DNA from: Closterium sp. Naga37s-1
Lineage: Eukaryota; Streptophyta; Zygnematophyceae; Desmidiales; Closteriaceae
DNA length: 64,000 nt
Assembly (NCBI GenBank): GCA_947471745.1
Contig: CANJKZ010000410.1
Coordinates: 412,001-476,000, forward strand
Direction of reading: 5' to 3'
Part shown: in pieces, positions 17,324-27,353 of the stretch
How positions within the stretch are numbered: the first letter of the stretch is position 1
Layout of the letters: every line of letters begins with the position of its first letter
The notes under the pieces: model-generated
What the model saw: only the letters and a program-made list of their open reading frames with translations
Told to the model about the DNA's origin: nothing
The model's database searches: none
Made by a program: the position numbers and the translations under genes

Positions 17324-18777
17324 CTAGCTCCTCTTCTGCACTATCGCTAGCTTGTCCTCGCTCGCGTCAAACGCATTGCTGATGCCGCACGTGAGGAAGG
17401 ATTTCTTGATGAGGTCGGCGGGCACCGCCTTCCACGCCCGGGAAATCCACTTGAGCACGACCCCAGGAGACAGTTTCTTGATGTTCCCTGCACCACATGA
17501 AAGGGAGGGGGGAATAGATAAGAACATTAGAGGGGGGAAACCAGCGCACTCGCGGTTGTACGGTATAGACAACATGCCGCTCACCTGCTGATGTCAGGGT
17601 GTTCATGCCGTCCTGCTCAAACCATGTTTGGTACTGCTGGCACACACTCGTGCCCGCACGCCAAATTTCGGCTTGAGGAACGGCACCACGCCCTTGTAGA
17701 GCCACTGAATGACGTTCTTGGCTTCCATCCATCCGTTCTCTTGGCAGCCGACGACCACTGTCAGAGGTCCACTGGTGATCCCCGATTGATCCTAGGGAAG
17801 GGTTACAGGCTCGTTGTCCTGGGGGGTTATGGGCGCACTGACCTGCTACTTAACAAGCCCTTTTATCCCAATGGTCTAGTGGTTGGGATTCTGACAACCA
17901 CATCTGCGCACAATCAACCGGGAAAAACAACAGCCACACAAGCACAAGGAAAAATAACCTACCGTTCGGGAAGTCTCCCTTTGGCACAGTCTTGCGCTTG
18001 AAAAACACCCACGGCTTCAGCTTCTCCCCTGTTGCTGTGCACGCCAGCATCACGGTTACTCTTTCCTTTTGGTAACCACAGCTCTGGATGGGCACCGACT
18101 TCACGCCCGTCTGCTCCACGGTGGTTGTCGCCGGCATCTCCAGCCATAGAGGCGTCTGGTCGGCATTGATGCTGTAGCGATTGTTGATGTCGTACTCAAG
18201 CAGTGCGTCACGTACTAACTTTGCACTTGGTCGCCATGTCTGCGCATGGGGAGGAAATGATACGGAGGAAGGCGGATTAGTAACCTGATAAACATCCAGA
18301 GTCAAGGGCAACCAAACAATAAGAAGATCACGCCAATTCGAGCAGATTCTACAGAAAACAAGGAACTTACGATCTTTGGTTTTCTGCGCCACCTTTGTTT
18401 TCATTCGCACGCCGAGGTTCCACCGCTTGCGGAATCGCTCCGACCACCACTGACTCCCATTCCACTTCACATCCGAGAAAAGAACCTTCATCACCTCGCG
18501 AGACCACTCTTGCAGACGGCCGACAGAAATTGCAACACCCCGGCGCCACCAGTCGGCGCGCACACCTTGATCTTCATCAGCCTGTACCATGACGATCTCC
18601 CGCGCCTATGTAGTCGCTTCTGTGTGCTATGTGAATCCTTGAGCTGCTGCGGTTGGGACTTCCACCCGGACAGGCACTTGCGGTGTATGCTAGAATCCCG
18701 TGCCACTTCGCTTATCGATGCCGCAACCTCCAGGCGCACGAGCCACTTGAGCTTCTCCTTATCAGAAGAAGGTCTGG
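17324..18777 (-). pseudogene. Pogo/Tigger-like DDE transposase relic, with introns
   Basis: Inferred exons: 18777-18371, 18239-17963, 17903-17585 (split by a solo LTR) and 17487-17324, with GT-AG borders (for example a GTAAGT donor at 18370). Exon 1 carries helix-turn-helix residues (EVARDSSIHRKCLSGWKS), an internal frameshift, and a CENP-B-type segment (RFRKRWNLGVRMKTKVAQK). Exon 2 has the DDE_1 start with the first catalytic Asp (INADQTPLWLEM) and VMLACTATGEKLKPWVFFKRK. Exon 3 gives ENGWMEAKNVIQWLYKG. Exon 4 gives WISRAWKAVPADLIKKSF and CGISNAFDASED, a family signature. The segment bearing the other two catalytic Asp is deleted in exon 3. The 5' end is fused to Copia sequence at about 18785. 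Confidence 0.7.
17759..17896 (+). repeat. Solo LTR of a TRIM-type element (138 bp)
   Basis: Starts TGTCAG and ends CTGACA, flanked by ACCAC on both sides (17754-17758, 17897-17901). It is the same sequence family as the LTRs of the element 41692-63301. It sits in the third exon of the pogo-like transposase, six bases from the splice acceptor. Confidence 0.85.
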
Positions 18778-18784
18778 AAGTAGT

Positions 18785-19532
18785 CGACCCCCTGTTGCTG
18801 ACTGAAGCCTCGAGCAACGTAACGTGCCTAGACAGGGGAACTGCGTCGACGTAGGTGCCTGTGGACTTCCAAGATGCCATCTTGGCATCCATGGCTGCCT
18901 GCCACTGAGTGGAGTAAGGACCCGTAATCGCCTCTGCGTAAGAGCGCGGGGTCGGGATGTCTGGTGCATCCGGGTCTCCCTTAGGGGCAAGCAGCATGGA
19001 AGCGAAACGAGGTAGAGCAGCTGCAAGATACTCAAGGTCCTCCTGCCTGTCCTCAAGGACGTCCGTGCCAAGAGCACACTCACCCCTGACGAACGGAGGA
19101 CTGGCAGACTCAGACTAAGCAACAAGAGCAGTGGCGTAGTCTAGACGACGGGCAGCAGCAATGTCAACTAGCTCAGCAACGAGGGCAGACGCAGCAGTGG
19201 ACTCAGGGTCAGGGACGACAGGAAGAGAGGACTCGCGTTAGGGTCTTGCGTGGACGCCGCTGCAGCTGCGCCAGGCCACCGCCAGAAACTCCCAACTGAA
19301 CAACTGCACAGCGACTGCCACTACTGCCGCCGCCACCACTCCTACTAGCGTACCACTCACGTAGCTGCTGGGGTGGAAGGGACTCGCTCTGACGCCGCTG
19401 GAGCTGCATCTGGCCACCGCCAGAAACTCCCCACTAAACAGCTCCATAGCAACTGTTAGTACGGCCGCCACCACTCCCACTGCTGCCACCACCGCCGTCA
19501 CCACTCCCACCACTACGACGAAGAGAAGTCAT
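18785..19532 (-). pseudogene. Shrunken Copia: gag start to RT entry
   Basis: A gag start MTSLRRSGG at 19532 passes directly into Gly/Ser-rich sequence with two copies of PPQQLREWYAS (19340-19390 and nearby), then SPALVAELVD-type linker, LARTSLRTGRRT/GDPDAPDIPTPRSYAEAI, WKSTGTYVDAVP and a shifted ARGFSQQQGVDYFQTF, where the pogo-like transposase begins. Capsid, protease, integrase and most of RT are deleted. Confidence 0.65.
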
Positions 19533-20245
19533 AGCAGGCAAGCTAAGAGGCGCGCGACAAGTAGGGCAGCACGGAGGGAAGGCAGTGCGGCTAGCAGGCA
19601 CCAGGGCCACAAGAGGGCGGCGAGCTGGCCGCAGGCAAGCTGCGAGCAGGCAGCAAGGGGCGGCTAAGGGGCTAGGGGCAGCAGGCAGGGCTGCAGGGGC
19701 GGCGAGAGGGCCACAAGGGGCAGCGTGCGGGGCTGCAGGGGCGGCTCGCGGGCTGCAAGGGCGAAGGGCGGGCCGCAAGGGGCGGTGCGCGGGGCTGCAG
19801 GGGCGGCGCGCGGGGCCTAGGGGCGACGGGCGGGCCGCAAGGGGCGGCGGGCGGGCCGCAAGAGGCAACGCGCGGGGCTGCAGGGGCGGCGAGAGGGCCG
19901 CAAGGGGCGGCGTGCGGGGCTGCAGGGGCGGCTCGCGGGCTGCAGGGGCGAAGGGCGGGCCGCAAGGGGCGGTGTGCGGGGCTGCAGGGGCGGCAAGCAG
20001 GGCAGTAGGGGCGGCGCGCGGGGCCTAGGGGCGACGGGCGGGCCGCAAGGGGCGGCGCACGGGGCAGCAGGGGTGACGGGTTGGCCGCACGAGGGCAGCG
20101 AGCGGGCCTAGGGGCGGCGGGCGGGTCGCAAGCGGGCGACGGGCGGGCCGCAATGGCGGCGAGCGGGCCGCAACGGGGGCTAGTGGGCGGGTCGCAAGTG
20201 GGCGACAATCCTCTAGGGCAGGGCAATGCATGGGGCAGCTCTGTG
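19533..20245 (-). repeat. GC-rich tandem-repeat leader
   Basis: Leader of the shrunken Copia, made of units such as GGGCCGCAAGGGGCGGCG and GGGGCTGCAGGGGCGGC. Two blocks (about 19680-19860 and 19870-20080) repeat the same unit order, so there is a higher-order period near 190 bp. Frames here are compositional. Confidence 0.65.
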
Positions 20246-20293
20246 GTGGGCCCTAAAAAAAACGGTCCTAGCGAAGGACCTGCTCTGAAACCA
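20246..20293 (-). promoter_or_regulatory. Primer site and hairpin block
   Basis: Minus strand: TGGTTTCAGAGC, GGTCCT-TCGCT-AGGACC stem, eight T, AGGGCCC. Confidence 0.65.
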
Positions 20294-20424
20294 TATCAGA
20301 AGAATGAACGAGAATGAATGCATTGAGCAGAAGTTGGGTACAAGTACTAACCTTAATTGGGTTGTACCCCTAATGGGCTATTCCACAATAGCCTACACAA
20401 AGCAAGAAATATAACATTCTGACA
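20294..20424 (-). repeat. Copia 5' LTR (131 bp)
   Basis: The minus strand starts TGTCAGAATGTT and ends TTCTGATA beside the primer site. It contains GGGTTGTACCCC / GGGTACAAG arms. No 3' partner is present. Confidence 0.85.
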
Positions 20425-20528
20425 CTCCTGGGCAGTGTAGGAGTGCCGTTTATGTTGCGTCGGCTTATGCCTGGGAGAGGGGGGGGCAGGCATCTCAGTT
20501 CTCAAAAGAGGGGTGGGGACGTTTTTTG

Positions 20529-21356
20529 TTAATCGGCGGATAAGTCTGTATCAGCATCTTCTCCGTCGTCGTCCGAGGCACTGGCACCACCCTCTGGGAA
20601 CACTTCCGCCTCTGTGCCAGCCTCGGCCCCCTTTTCACCGTTGCCACCCGTATCACCGTCGCTGCGGTGCTGGTCATTGGCGGCCACATCGTTGTCGGCG
20701 CCCACAGCCGACTCGTCCCACGCACAGTGTTCAGGCTGGCCCCAACGTGGTGCCGGCAGCGGAGCATGGATGTAGACATCGGCGGGCTTGTTTGATTCCG
20801 GTTCATACAGCCACTCGTCGAAAGTCGCTCGTAGTAGGAGCTGGAGCACGGGTTGATTGCCCGTGTAAGCAGAACTCGTATCAGGCGGATTCGGAGGAGC
20901 AGGAGGAGTGGGAGGAGCAGGAGGAGCAGGAGGAGCAGGCGGTGCAGGTGGCGCTGGAGGCGCTGGTGGCTCATGAGGCTTAGGAGGCTCACGGGTATAC
21001 CACCCGTCGTCGGTAAGTCGCCACGCGCACTTTTGTTTTTTCTTAAAGAGGAAATGTGTCCCAGTGAATTCCGTCATGGCTTCGTCAGTCAGGCAGGCTA
21101 GAGTTTGAAATTGAATGAAAACCTGAAAGTGGGGGTGCAAAAATGGGAAACGGAGGGATCCCCGTCGGCTTGGCGGCTCAGGGGTCCTCGTCAATGACAG
21201 GTGGGAAACCCCCGCCTGAACCCGTAGAGGACCCAGCGCGGCAGCATAAACGCTGCTCTGGTAGGGAATCTTCAGCACACTTCGAGAGGGTTCGGCTGAA
21301 ATGCACATGCCACGCAGCGCATGCCCCTGTGATTGGGCCGACACGGCAAGTTTCAC
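20529..21356 (-). CDS. Hypothetical protein, Pro-rich middle and acidic tail
   Basis: Not recognised. An open frame of about 275 codons; the start is uncertain, with the first plausible Met inside. It includes FTGTHFLFKKKQKCAWRLTDDGWYT, about nine PPAPPAP-type repeats (near 20900-20990), then FDEWLYEPESNKPADVYIHAPLP and a very acidic C-terminus (SDDDGEDADTDLSAD) ending at 20529. Its 5' part overlaps a 230-bp segment duplicated at 30770, which leads into a pogo-type terminus. It could be an accessory frame of that DNA transposon family or a captured exon. The acidic tail resembles the ends of DDE_1 transposases only in composition. Confidence 0.35.
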   Translation of the reverse strand: MKLAVSAQSQGHALRGMCISAEPSRSVLKIPYQSSVYAAALGPLRVQAGVSHLSLTRTPEPPSRRGSLRFPFLHPHFQVFIQFQTLACLTDEAMTEFTGTHFLFKKKQKCAWRLTDDGWYTREPPKPHEPPAPPAPPAPPAPPAPPAPPTPPAPPNPPDTSSAYTGNQPVLQLLLRATFDEWLYEPESNKPADVYIHAPLPAPRWGQPEHCAWDESAVGADNDVAANDQHRSDGDTGGNGEKGAEAGTEAEVFPEGGASASDDDGEDADTDLSAD

Positions 21357-21560
21357 GTCATCACTGGGAGGTTCGATGCTTCTACACCAAAATGTGCGGT
21401 GGGAAACCGAACCGCAGCTGTTTTCGCCTCGATTTCATACACGATCCCACGTGATGCATGGTCCGCTGTACCGTATTCGCCTAACTGTGGACTTCAATTT
21501 GGAATGTTTAATATTGAATTTCATTTTTTTTCATTTTACAGGCGCATTCGCATATAAAAA
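21329..21560 (+). repeat. Dispersed segment, copy 1
   Basis: About 230 bp (GCCGACACGGCAAGTTTC ... CATTTTACAGGCGCAT) repeated in the same orientation at 30770-30985, so the two copies flank the 9.2-kb Copia 21560-30769. Copy 2 runs on into a pogo-type terminus. Confidence 0.7.
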
Positions 21561-21691
21561 TTAGGGTAGAGTGAACGAGAATGAATGAACTAGCAAAGAG
21601 TTGGGTACAAGTACTAACCCTAGTTGGGTTGTACCCCTTATGGGCTAACCCGCTACAGCCTATACAATGTAAGCTATCTATAAGTTTGACA
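21560..21691 (-). repeat. 3' LTR of the 9.2-kb Copia
   Basis: The minus strand starts TGTCAAACTTATAG. The polypurine tract CCTATGGGGGTG lies just inside (21692-21703, minus strand). The far end (TTAGGGTAGAG) no longer shows a clean CA tip. Confidence 0.8.
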
Positions 21692-21929
21692 CACCCCCAT
21701 AGGCAAAGTGGGGGAGAACAAGTGGTCACAAGACCAGTCAAGAAAAGCAAAGCAAGCTCAGGGTGGATCACAAAGTCACCACATTGTCCAAGCACAAGCA
21801 AAGGGCCGCAAGGCCAGTTCACATGCAGAGTTATATAAAAGAGAAGAAACAATACGGTGATCATACCCTAGCAAGTGCAAACATGCAAGTATATATATAG
21901 ATCACAGTACAAGCAAAGTCATGCAATAA

Positions 21930-22860
21930 GCAAGTGAGGCAAAATAGGCACAAGGCCTAACACAGTAGAGAAGCGCTGATGATCACCAGGCGGAAGTCCC
22001 TTGGTGAATATACCAGCACTGTTGGCCCTAGTGGCCACGTACGCAAGACGAAGCTGGCCGCGCAGCTACAACTCTCGAGCAAGGAAGTATCGCAGAGCGA
22101 TGTGCTTCGTTCTGTGCTCCAGTCTGTGCTCCTGACACAAGGCAATCATGGCCTTGTTGTCTACGTACAGAACTGGAGGCGAACGAGGCTGCTCTCCCAA
22201 GTCAGTCAGCAGGTAGGTGAGCCAGCGTAGCTCCTGTGCAGCCATGGCCCCTGCGAAGATCTCAGCCTCACAACTGGAGCTAAGAACCGAGGACGAGCGG
22301 GTAGACCGTCAGGAAACAAAGCCGGAAGCGAGGCTGAAGGTGTAACCCTGTGACGACCGCTGCGTAGCTGAGTCGTCAACCCAAAAAGCGTCTTCGTGAC
22401 GGGTGAGGACAACTAGACCTCGTCCTCCAAGCACGAGCCCCATGCCCGACGTACTGCACAGGTAATGCAGTACCCTCTTCGCAGCATCCCAGTGCACCAT
22501 TTCGTGCCTACCAGGAGCCACGTAGCGAGCCAGGAGGCTGAGAGGGTACGCGAGGTCAGGTCGTGTGCACGTCATCAGGTACATGAGGCAACCCACAAGC
22601 TCTGGGTACGGACCACTCGGCTCTACGGACTCGTCCGAAGGTGGAGCTGAGAGCGAGTGGCCGGTAGATAAAGGAGTGGGCTGTGGCGAGGAGAACTGGA
22701 AGCCGAAGCGCTGAAGGACCTGGTGCACCATGTGTGACTGAGTCAGGGTGATGGTGCGCCGTGCTCTGTCCCGGGTGATCTGCAAGCTAAGATAGCTGCG
22801 CAGTTCACCCAGGTCAGTGCAGATGTGTCTCTTCTGCAACTCCGACTTCACAAGGGTCAA
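21930..22860 (-). pseudogene. Copia RT C-terminus and RNase H
   Basis: From 22860: VKSELQKRHICTDLGELRSYL, HMVHQVLQRFGF, YPELVGCLMYLMTCTRPDLAYP, VHWDAAKRVLHYL, RHEDAFWVDD, a frame break near 22310, SSCEAEIFAGAMA, VLYVDNKAMIALC, a TAG near 22070, then NSAGIFTKGL. The YVDD active site that should precede 22860 is removed by a short deletion (about 22885). Confidence 0.75.
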
Positions 22861-22892
22861 TGCCTCTGTGTCAGCAGTGGCAAAGACGAGGA

Positions 22893-24518
22893 TTAGAATG
22901 GCGGCAGCGAGGTGTCGATGCGTAGAAACAGCGACGGGTCAGCAGTAGAAGGAGCAAACCCAAGAGCCGCAAGTGTAGTCCTCAGCGTGTCGTGCCACTC
23001 GCCAGGCGCCTGGCGGAGACCGTCGACTGGCCGGCGGAGGCTCCACTGGGTTCCTGCAGGAAACGACCCAGTGAAGCCAGGTGGGCGGCGCAGCCATATC
23101 TCCTCATGCAGACTGCCCTGCAGAAAAGCTGTGCTGAAGTCCAGAGAGTGCAACTCGTAGTCACGCTGAGCAGCGACGTGCAGCAACACCCGAAGAGTAG
23201 TCATCTTCGGGGTGGGGGAGAAGGTCTGGAAGTAGTCAACTCCCTGTCGCTGACTGAAGCATCGAGCAACATAACGCACCTTGAAGGCAGGCGGAGAACC
23301 CAGCGGCTGCTTCACCCTGAAAATCCACATGCCATCAACTATGTTCGCCCCAGGTGGGGGAACCTCGTCGACGTAGGTGCCTGTGGACTTCCAGGATTCC
23401 ATCTCGGCATCCATGGCTGCCTGCCACTGAGAGGAGTAAGGACACGTAATCGCCTCTGCGTAAGAGCGCGGGGTCGGGATGTCTGGTGCATCCGAGTCTC
23501 CCTCATGGGCAAGCAGCATGGAAGCAAAACGAGGTACAGCAACTGCAAGACACTCTAAGTCCTCCTGCCTGTGCTCAAGCACGTCCGTGCCAAGAGCACA
23601 CTCACCCCCGACGAACGGAGGACTGGCAGACACAGACTCAGCAACAAGAGCAGTGGCGTAGTCTAGACGACAGGCATCAGCAAAGTCAAGTAGCTCAGCA
23701 TCGAGGGCAGACGCAGCAGCAGACTCAAAGGAAGGGTCAATGACAGCAGTGGCGAGGAGACGAGAGACAATGGGAGTGGCAGCACGAGGGCGGTAAGACC
23801 CAGGGTCAGGGACCTCAGGAAGAGAAGACTCAGGAGGAGCAGGCAGAGGAACACGCCGTGGAACAAAGGAAGGACGGAGTGCCATAGCGTGCGTGCCGGG
23901 GACAGGAGGAGGACGTGAACGAGGACCGCATCGAGCAGTGCGAACAGGCAAGACAGGACGAGACGCAGGCTCACGACGCTCTGTAAGACCGCCGGACTGC
24001 TCAGTGTAAGGAGAGGGAGCAGGCAGTGGAGAGGCTGGCTGGAACCGCGGCTGCGACTGGTCAGGCGGTGGACACAGTAAGGGAGGAGTAAGGCCAGTAG
24101 AAGACGAGACACCAAGAACCTGCTGAAGCAGGGGAACGAAGTACGTTCGCGGCCGCACAGTGCCTCCAGCACCTCCAGCGCCAGGGTCAGCAGCTCCAGC
24201 TCGTGCAGCTCCAGCGCCTCCAGCGCCAGTGCCTCCAACTCCAGCTCCTCCAGCGTCAGCTCCACTAGCGCAAGAGCCTCCAGCTCCAGCAGCTCCAGGC
24301 TCCGTAGGGTCTCCAGCTCCAGTGCCCCCAACACAACCAGTCCCGGCAGCTCCAGCACCCCTGGTACGAGCACCTCCAGGACCAGTAGCCGCAGTACCTC
24401 CAGTACCACCAGCTCCAGCAGTAACTCCAGCACCTCCAGCTCCAGTGTCTCCAGCGCCTCCAGCTCCGGGAGCTCCACTCCAAAGGTTTGCGTGCCGAAC
24501 AAGCCACTCACGCAGCAA
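22893..24518 (-). CDS. Copia linker and RT N-terminal part
   Basis: 541 codons. It starts in the Gly/Ala-rich repeat linker (GAGGAGDTGAGG), then VRPRTYFVPLLQQVLG, VGGECALGTDVLEHRQED, the RT entry WKSTGTYVDEVPPPG / MWIFRVKQ, ARCFSQRQGVDYFQTF, LDFSTAFLQGSLHEEIW and GLRQAPGEWHDTLRT, ending LFLRIDTSLPPF just before the lost YVDD. It is part of one polyprotein; the start shown is merely the first start codon in this open stretch. Confidence 0.75.
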   Translation of the reverse strand: MLREWLVRHANLWSGAPGAGGAGDTGAGGAGVTAGAGGTGGTAATGPGGARTRGAGAAGTGCVGGTGAGDPTEPGAAGAGGSCASGADAGGAGVGGTGAGGAGAARAGAADPGAGGAGGTVRPRTYFVPLLQQVLGVSSSTGLTPPLLCPPPDQSQPRFQPASPLPAPSPYTEQSGGLTERREPASRPVLPVRTARCGPRSRPPPVPGTHAMALRPSFVPRRVPLPAPPESSLPEVPDPGSYRPRAATPIVSRLLATAVIDPSFESAAASALDAELLDFADACRLDYATALVAESVSASPPFVGGECALGTDVLEHRQEDLECLAVAVPRFASMLLAHEGDSDAPDIPTPRSYAEAITCPYSSQWQAAMDAEMESWKSTGTYVDEVPPPGANIVDGMWIFRVKQPLGSPPAFKVRYVARCFSQRQGVDYFQTFSPTPKMTTLRVLLHVAAQRDYELHSLDFSTAFLQGSLHEEIWLRRPPGFTGSFPAGTQWSLRRPVDGLRQAPGEWHDTLRTTLAALGFAPSTADPSLFLRIDTSLPPF

Positions 24519-24692
24519 TTGCAGAGACAGTCGCGGCGAAGCACCAGCAAGACCTCCAGACGAAGCAGCACCCCAAGGCGCAGCACCCCCAGACTCCGCA
24601 CCCTCCGACTCAGCACCCCCAGGCTCAACACCCTCAGGCCCAGCACCCCCAAGCTCCTCACCCCAAGGCTCAGCACCCCCAGACCCAGCACC

Positions 24693-25535
24693 CTAAGACC
24701 CCGCACCCCTCGGCTCCGCACCCGCAGGCGCAGAACCCCCAGACGCAGCACCCCCAGACGCAGCACCTGGAGCAGCACCTGAGCCGACAGCGACCTCGAC
24801 AGGCGCAGTACCAGGGAGAGGGTCTACCTGAGACACACCGGAGGGAGCAGGACCCTGGGGCGCGAGGGGGTCTACCGGAGGGGGACCGGGAGCAAGGAAG
24901 AGCGGCGGGGGCGGGGGAGGGGCAGAGCGGTAGGGGAAGAGACGGCGGAAGGGAATCGACTTGTCGAACATGACGTCTTGAGACGGGAGGACACAGCGCG
25001 AGGTGGGGTGGTAAAACTGCCAGCCAAGCGTGTCAGGGACAAAGCCAAGGAAGACGCAGGGGATAGCACGGGCGGAGAGCTTGTCCACGGACATATCGCG
25101 AACAAAGGTACGAGAACCCCAGACCCGGAACACCGACGCATCGCCAACCTCCCCCGTCCAACGCAGTGTGGGCGAGGTCTCCGGTAAGGAGACACGGGGC
25201 CAGAGGCTGAGCTGATGGGCAGCGTACCGGACCAAAAACGGCCACAGAAAATGGGGAGCAGCCGCATGGATCATGGAGGTACGAGCGACCTCCATGACTA
25301 AGCCAATGCGGCGCTCAGCAATCCCATTTTGCTGAGGGGAGTCCGGAAGCGTGAACGACTGGAGAATGCCTTCCCCACGACAAAATTCCCGCAAGAGTTT
25401 GGAGGAGAACTCACCACCTCTGTCAGAGTGCAGACGCAGGACAGGAAGGTCCTGGCCGAACCGCTCGCGGAGCTGGAGACGGACTGTGCGGATCCAAGGG
25501 ATCAAGACATCAACGACTTCACCCTTGCTGCGCAA
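24693..25535 (-). CDS. Copia integrase, second copy
   Basis: 280 codons covering the integrase C-terminal two thirds: VLRLHSDRGGEFSS, SPQQNGIAERRIGLVMEVARTS, HFLWPFLVRYAAHQL, CVFLGFVPDTLGWQFYHP, DVMFDKSIPFRRLFPY, then the Gly/Ala/Glu/Pro repeat linker. It is the downstream copy of a tandemly duplicated block; the upstream copy lies in 25571-27652. Confidence 0.75.
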   Translation of the reverse strand: MRSKGEVVDVLIPWIRTVRLQLRERFGQDLPVLRLHSDRGGEFSSKLLREFCRGEGILQSFTLPDSPQQNGIAERRIGLVMEVARTSMIHAAAPHFLWPFLVRYAAHQLSLWPRVSLPETSPTLRWTGEVGDASVFRVWGSRTFVRDMSVDKLSARAIPCVFLGFVPDTLGWQFYHPTSRCVLPSQDVMFDKSIPFRRLFPYRSAPPPPPPLFLAPGPPPVDPLAPQGPAPSGVSQVDPLPGTAPVEVAVGSGAAPGAASGGAASGGSAPAGAEPRGAGS

Positions 25536-27353
25536 GGGGAAGACCGTGGTGTACCGCGTGTAGTCGTCAACTACCAGCAGAAAGTAGCGATCGCGGCCCT
25601 ATCCACTGAACGCGGGCTGGGCCCCACACGTCCATGTGGAGAGTCTGCAGTGGAGCAGTCGTCGGGGGAAACGAGGAGGAGTGAGGAGCGGCGCGCTGCC
25701 GCCCCTCGACGCAAGGAAGGAAGGGCGGGGCAGGCGGGGGAGGGAGGGGAGGCAGAGACCTGGGTAGACCAGAGACGAGAAGACGGGAGTGCATGCCACG
25801 AAGGCGTGGCATAGAGGGGTGACCCAGGCAATGGTGCCACAGAAGAGTCTGGTGCGACAGGAGGCGACATGAGCAAGAGGCGGCTACCTGACCTTACGCG
25901 GACACCTGAGCAGACGCAGCTACCTGAGGAGGCTCGGTAGCGAGTGTGTACAGACTCGACCCTGGCCGATGAGTGAACGTGGCCAGGTGACGCCCCGTCC
26001 GTGTGCACGTGCAGATCGACACACGCTGACCCCCAGGAGTGGTGGTAGTGACCATCGCATCCTGGAGGGCAGCGGTACTCAGCAAGTTCGTAGAGAACGA
26101 GGGGAGGTGAAGACCTGACAGTGAGCGGCGGGGGCGGGGGGGGGGGGGGGGGGGCAGAGCGGTAGGGGAAGAGATGGTAGAAGGGAACCGACTCGTCGAA
26201 CGTGACGTCCTGAGACGGGAGGACACGGCGCGAGGTGGGGTGGTAAAACTGCCAGCCAGGCGCGTCAGGGACAAAGCCAAGGAAGACGCAGGGAATGGCG
26301 TGGGCGGAGAGCTTGTCCGCGGACGTATCGCGAACAAAGGCACGAGAACCCCAGACCCGGAACACCGACGCATCGCCAACCTTCCCCGTCCAACGCAGTG
26401 TGGGCGAGGTCTCCGGCAAGGAGACACGGGGCCAGAGGTTGAGCTGATGCGCAGCGTACCGGACCGGAAACGGCCACAGATAATGGGGAGCGGCCGCATG
26501 GATCATGGAGGTACGAGCGACCTCCATGACTAGGCCAATGCGGCGCTCAGCAATCCCATTTTGCTGAGGGGAGTCCGGAAGCGTGAACGACTGGAGAATG
26601 CCCTCCCCACAACAAAATTCCCGCAAGAGGTCGGAGGAGAACTCACCACCTCTGTCAGAGTACAGACGTAGGACAGGAAGGTCCATACCGAAGCGCTCGC
26701 GGAGCTGGAGACGGACTGTGCGGATCCAAGGGATCAAGACATCAGGGACCTCACCCTTGCTGCGCAAGGGGAAGATCGTGGTGTACCGCTTGTAGTCGTC
26801 ATTGACCAGCAGAAAGTAGCGCTCGCGGCCCTGACCACTAACGCGGGCTGGGCCCCACACGTCCATGTGGAGAGTCTGCAGGGGAGCAGTCGTCAGGGGA
26901 AACGAGGAGGAGTGAGGAGCGGCGCGCTGCCGCCCCTCGACACAAGGAAGGAAGGGCAGGGCAGGCGAGGGCGGGAGGGGAGGAAGAGACCTGGGTAGAC
27001 CAAATACGAGAAACCGGGAGTGCATGCCACGAAGGCATGGCAGGGAGGGGTGACCCAGGCGGTGGTGCCACAGAAGAGTTTGGTGCGACAGGAGGCGACA
27101 CGAGCAAGAGGCAGCTACCTGACCTGACGCGGACACCTGAGCAGACGCAGCTACCTGAGGAGGCTCGGTAGCCAGCATGTAAAGACTCGACCCTGGCTGA
27201 CGAGTGAACGTAGCCATGTGACGCCCCGTCCGTGTGCACGTGCAGATCGACACACGCTGACCCCCAGGAGTGGTGGTAGTGACCATCGCATCCTGGAGGG
27301 CAGCGGTACTCACCAAGTTCGTAGAGAACGAGGGGAGGTGAAGACCTGACAGT
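24900..27353 (-). repeat. 1.23-kb tandem duplication inside Copia pol
   Basis: 24900-26122 and 26123-27353 are tandem copies running from the protease/pre-integrase boundary to the proline stretch after the integrase C-terminus. The junction is at GTGAGC followed by a G-rich run (about 26126-26154). The copies differ at many positions, so the duplication is not an assembly echo of identical reads. Confidence 0.8.

Noticed and set aside
20425..20528. Pogo terminus at TTATGTTGCGTCGGCTTATGCC
   Set aside because: It does not match the CCCCGGATATAAGCG tip well enough, and no inverse partner or TA duplication could be fixed.
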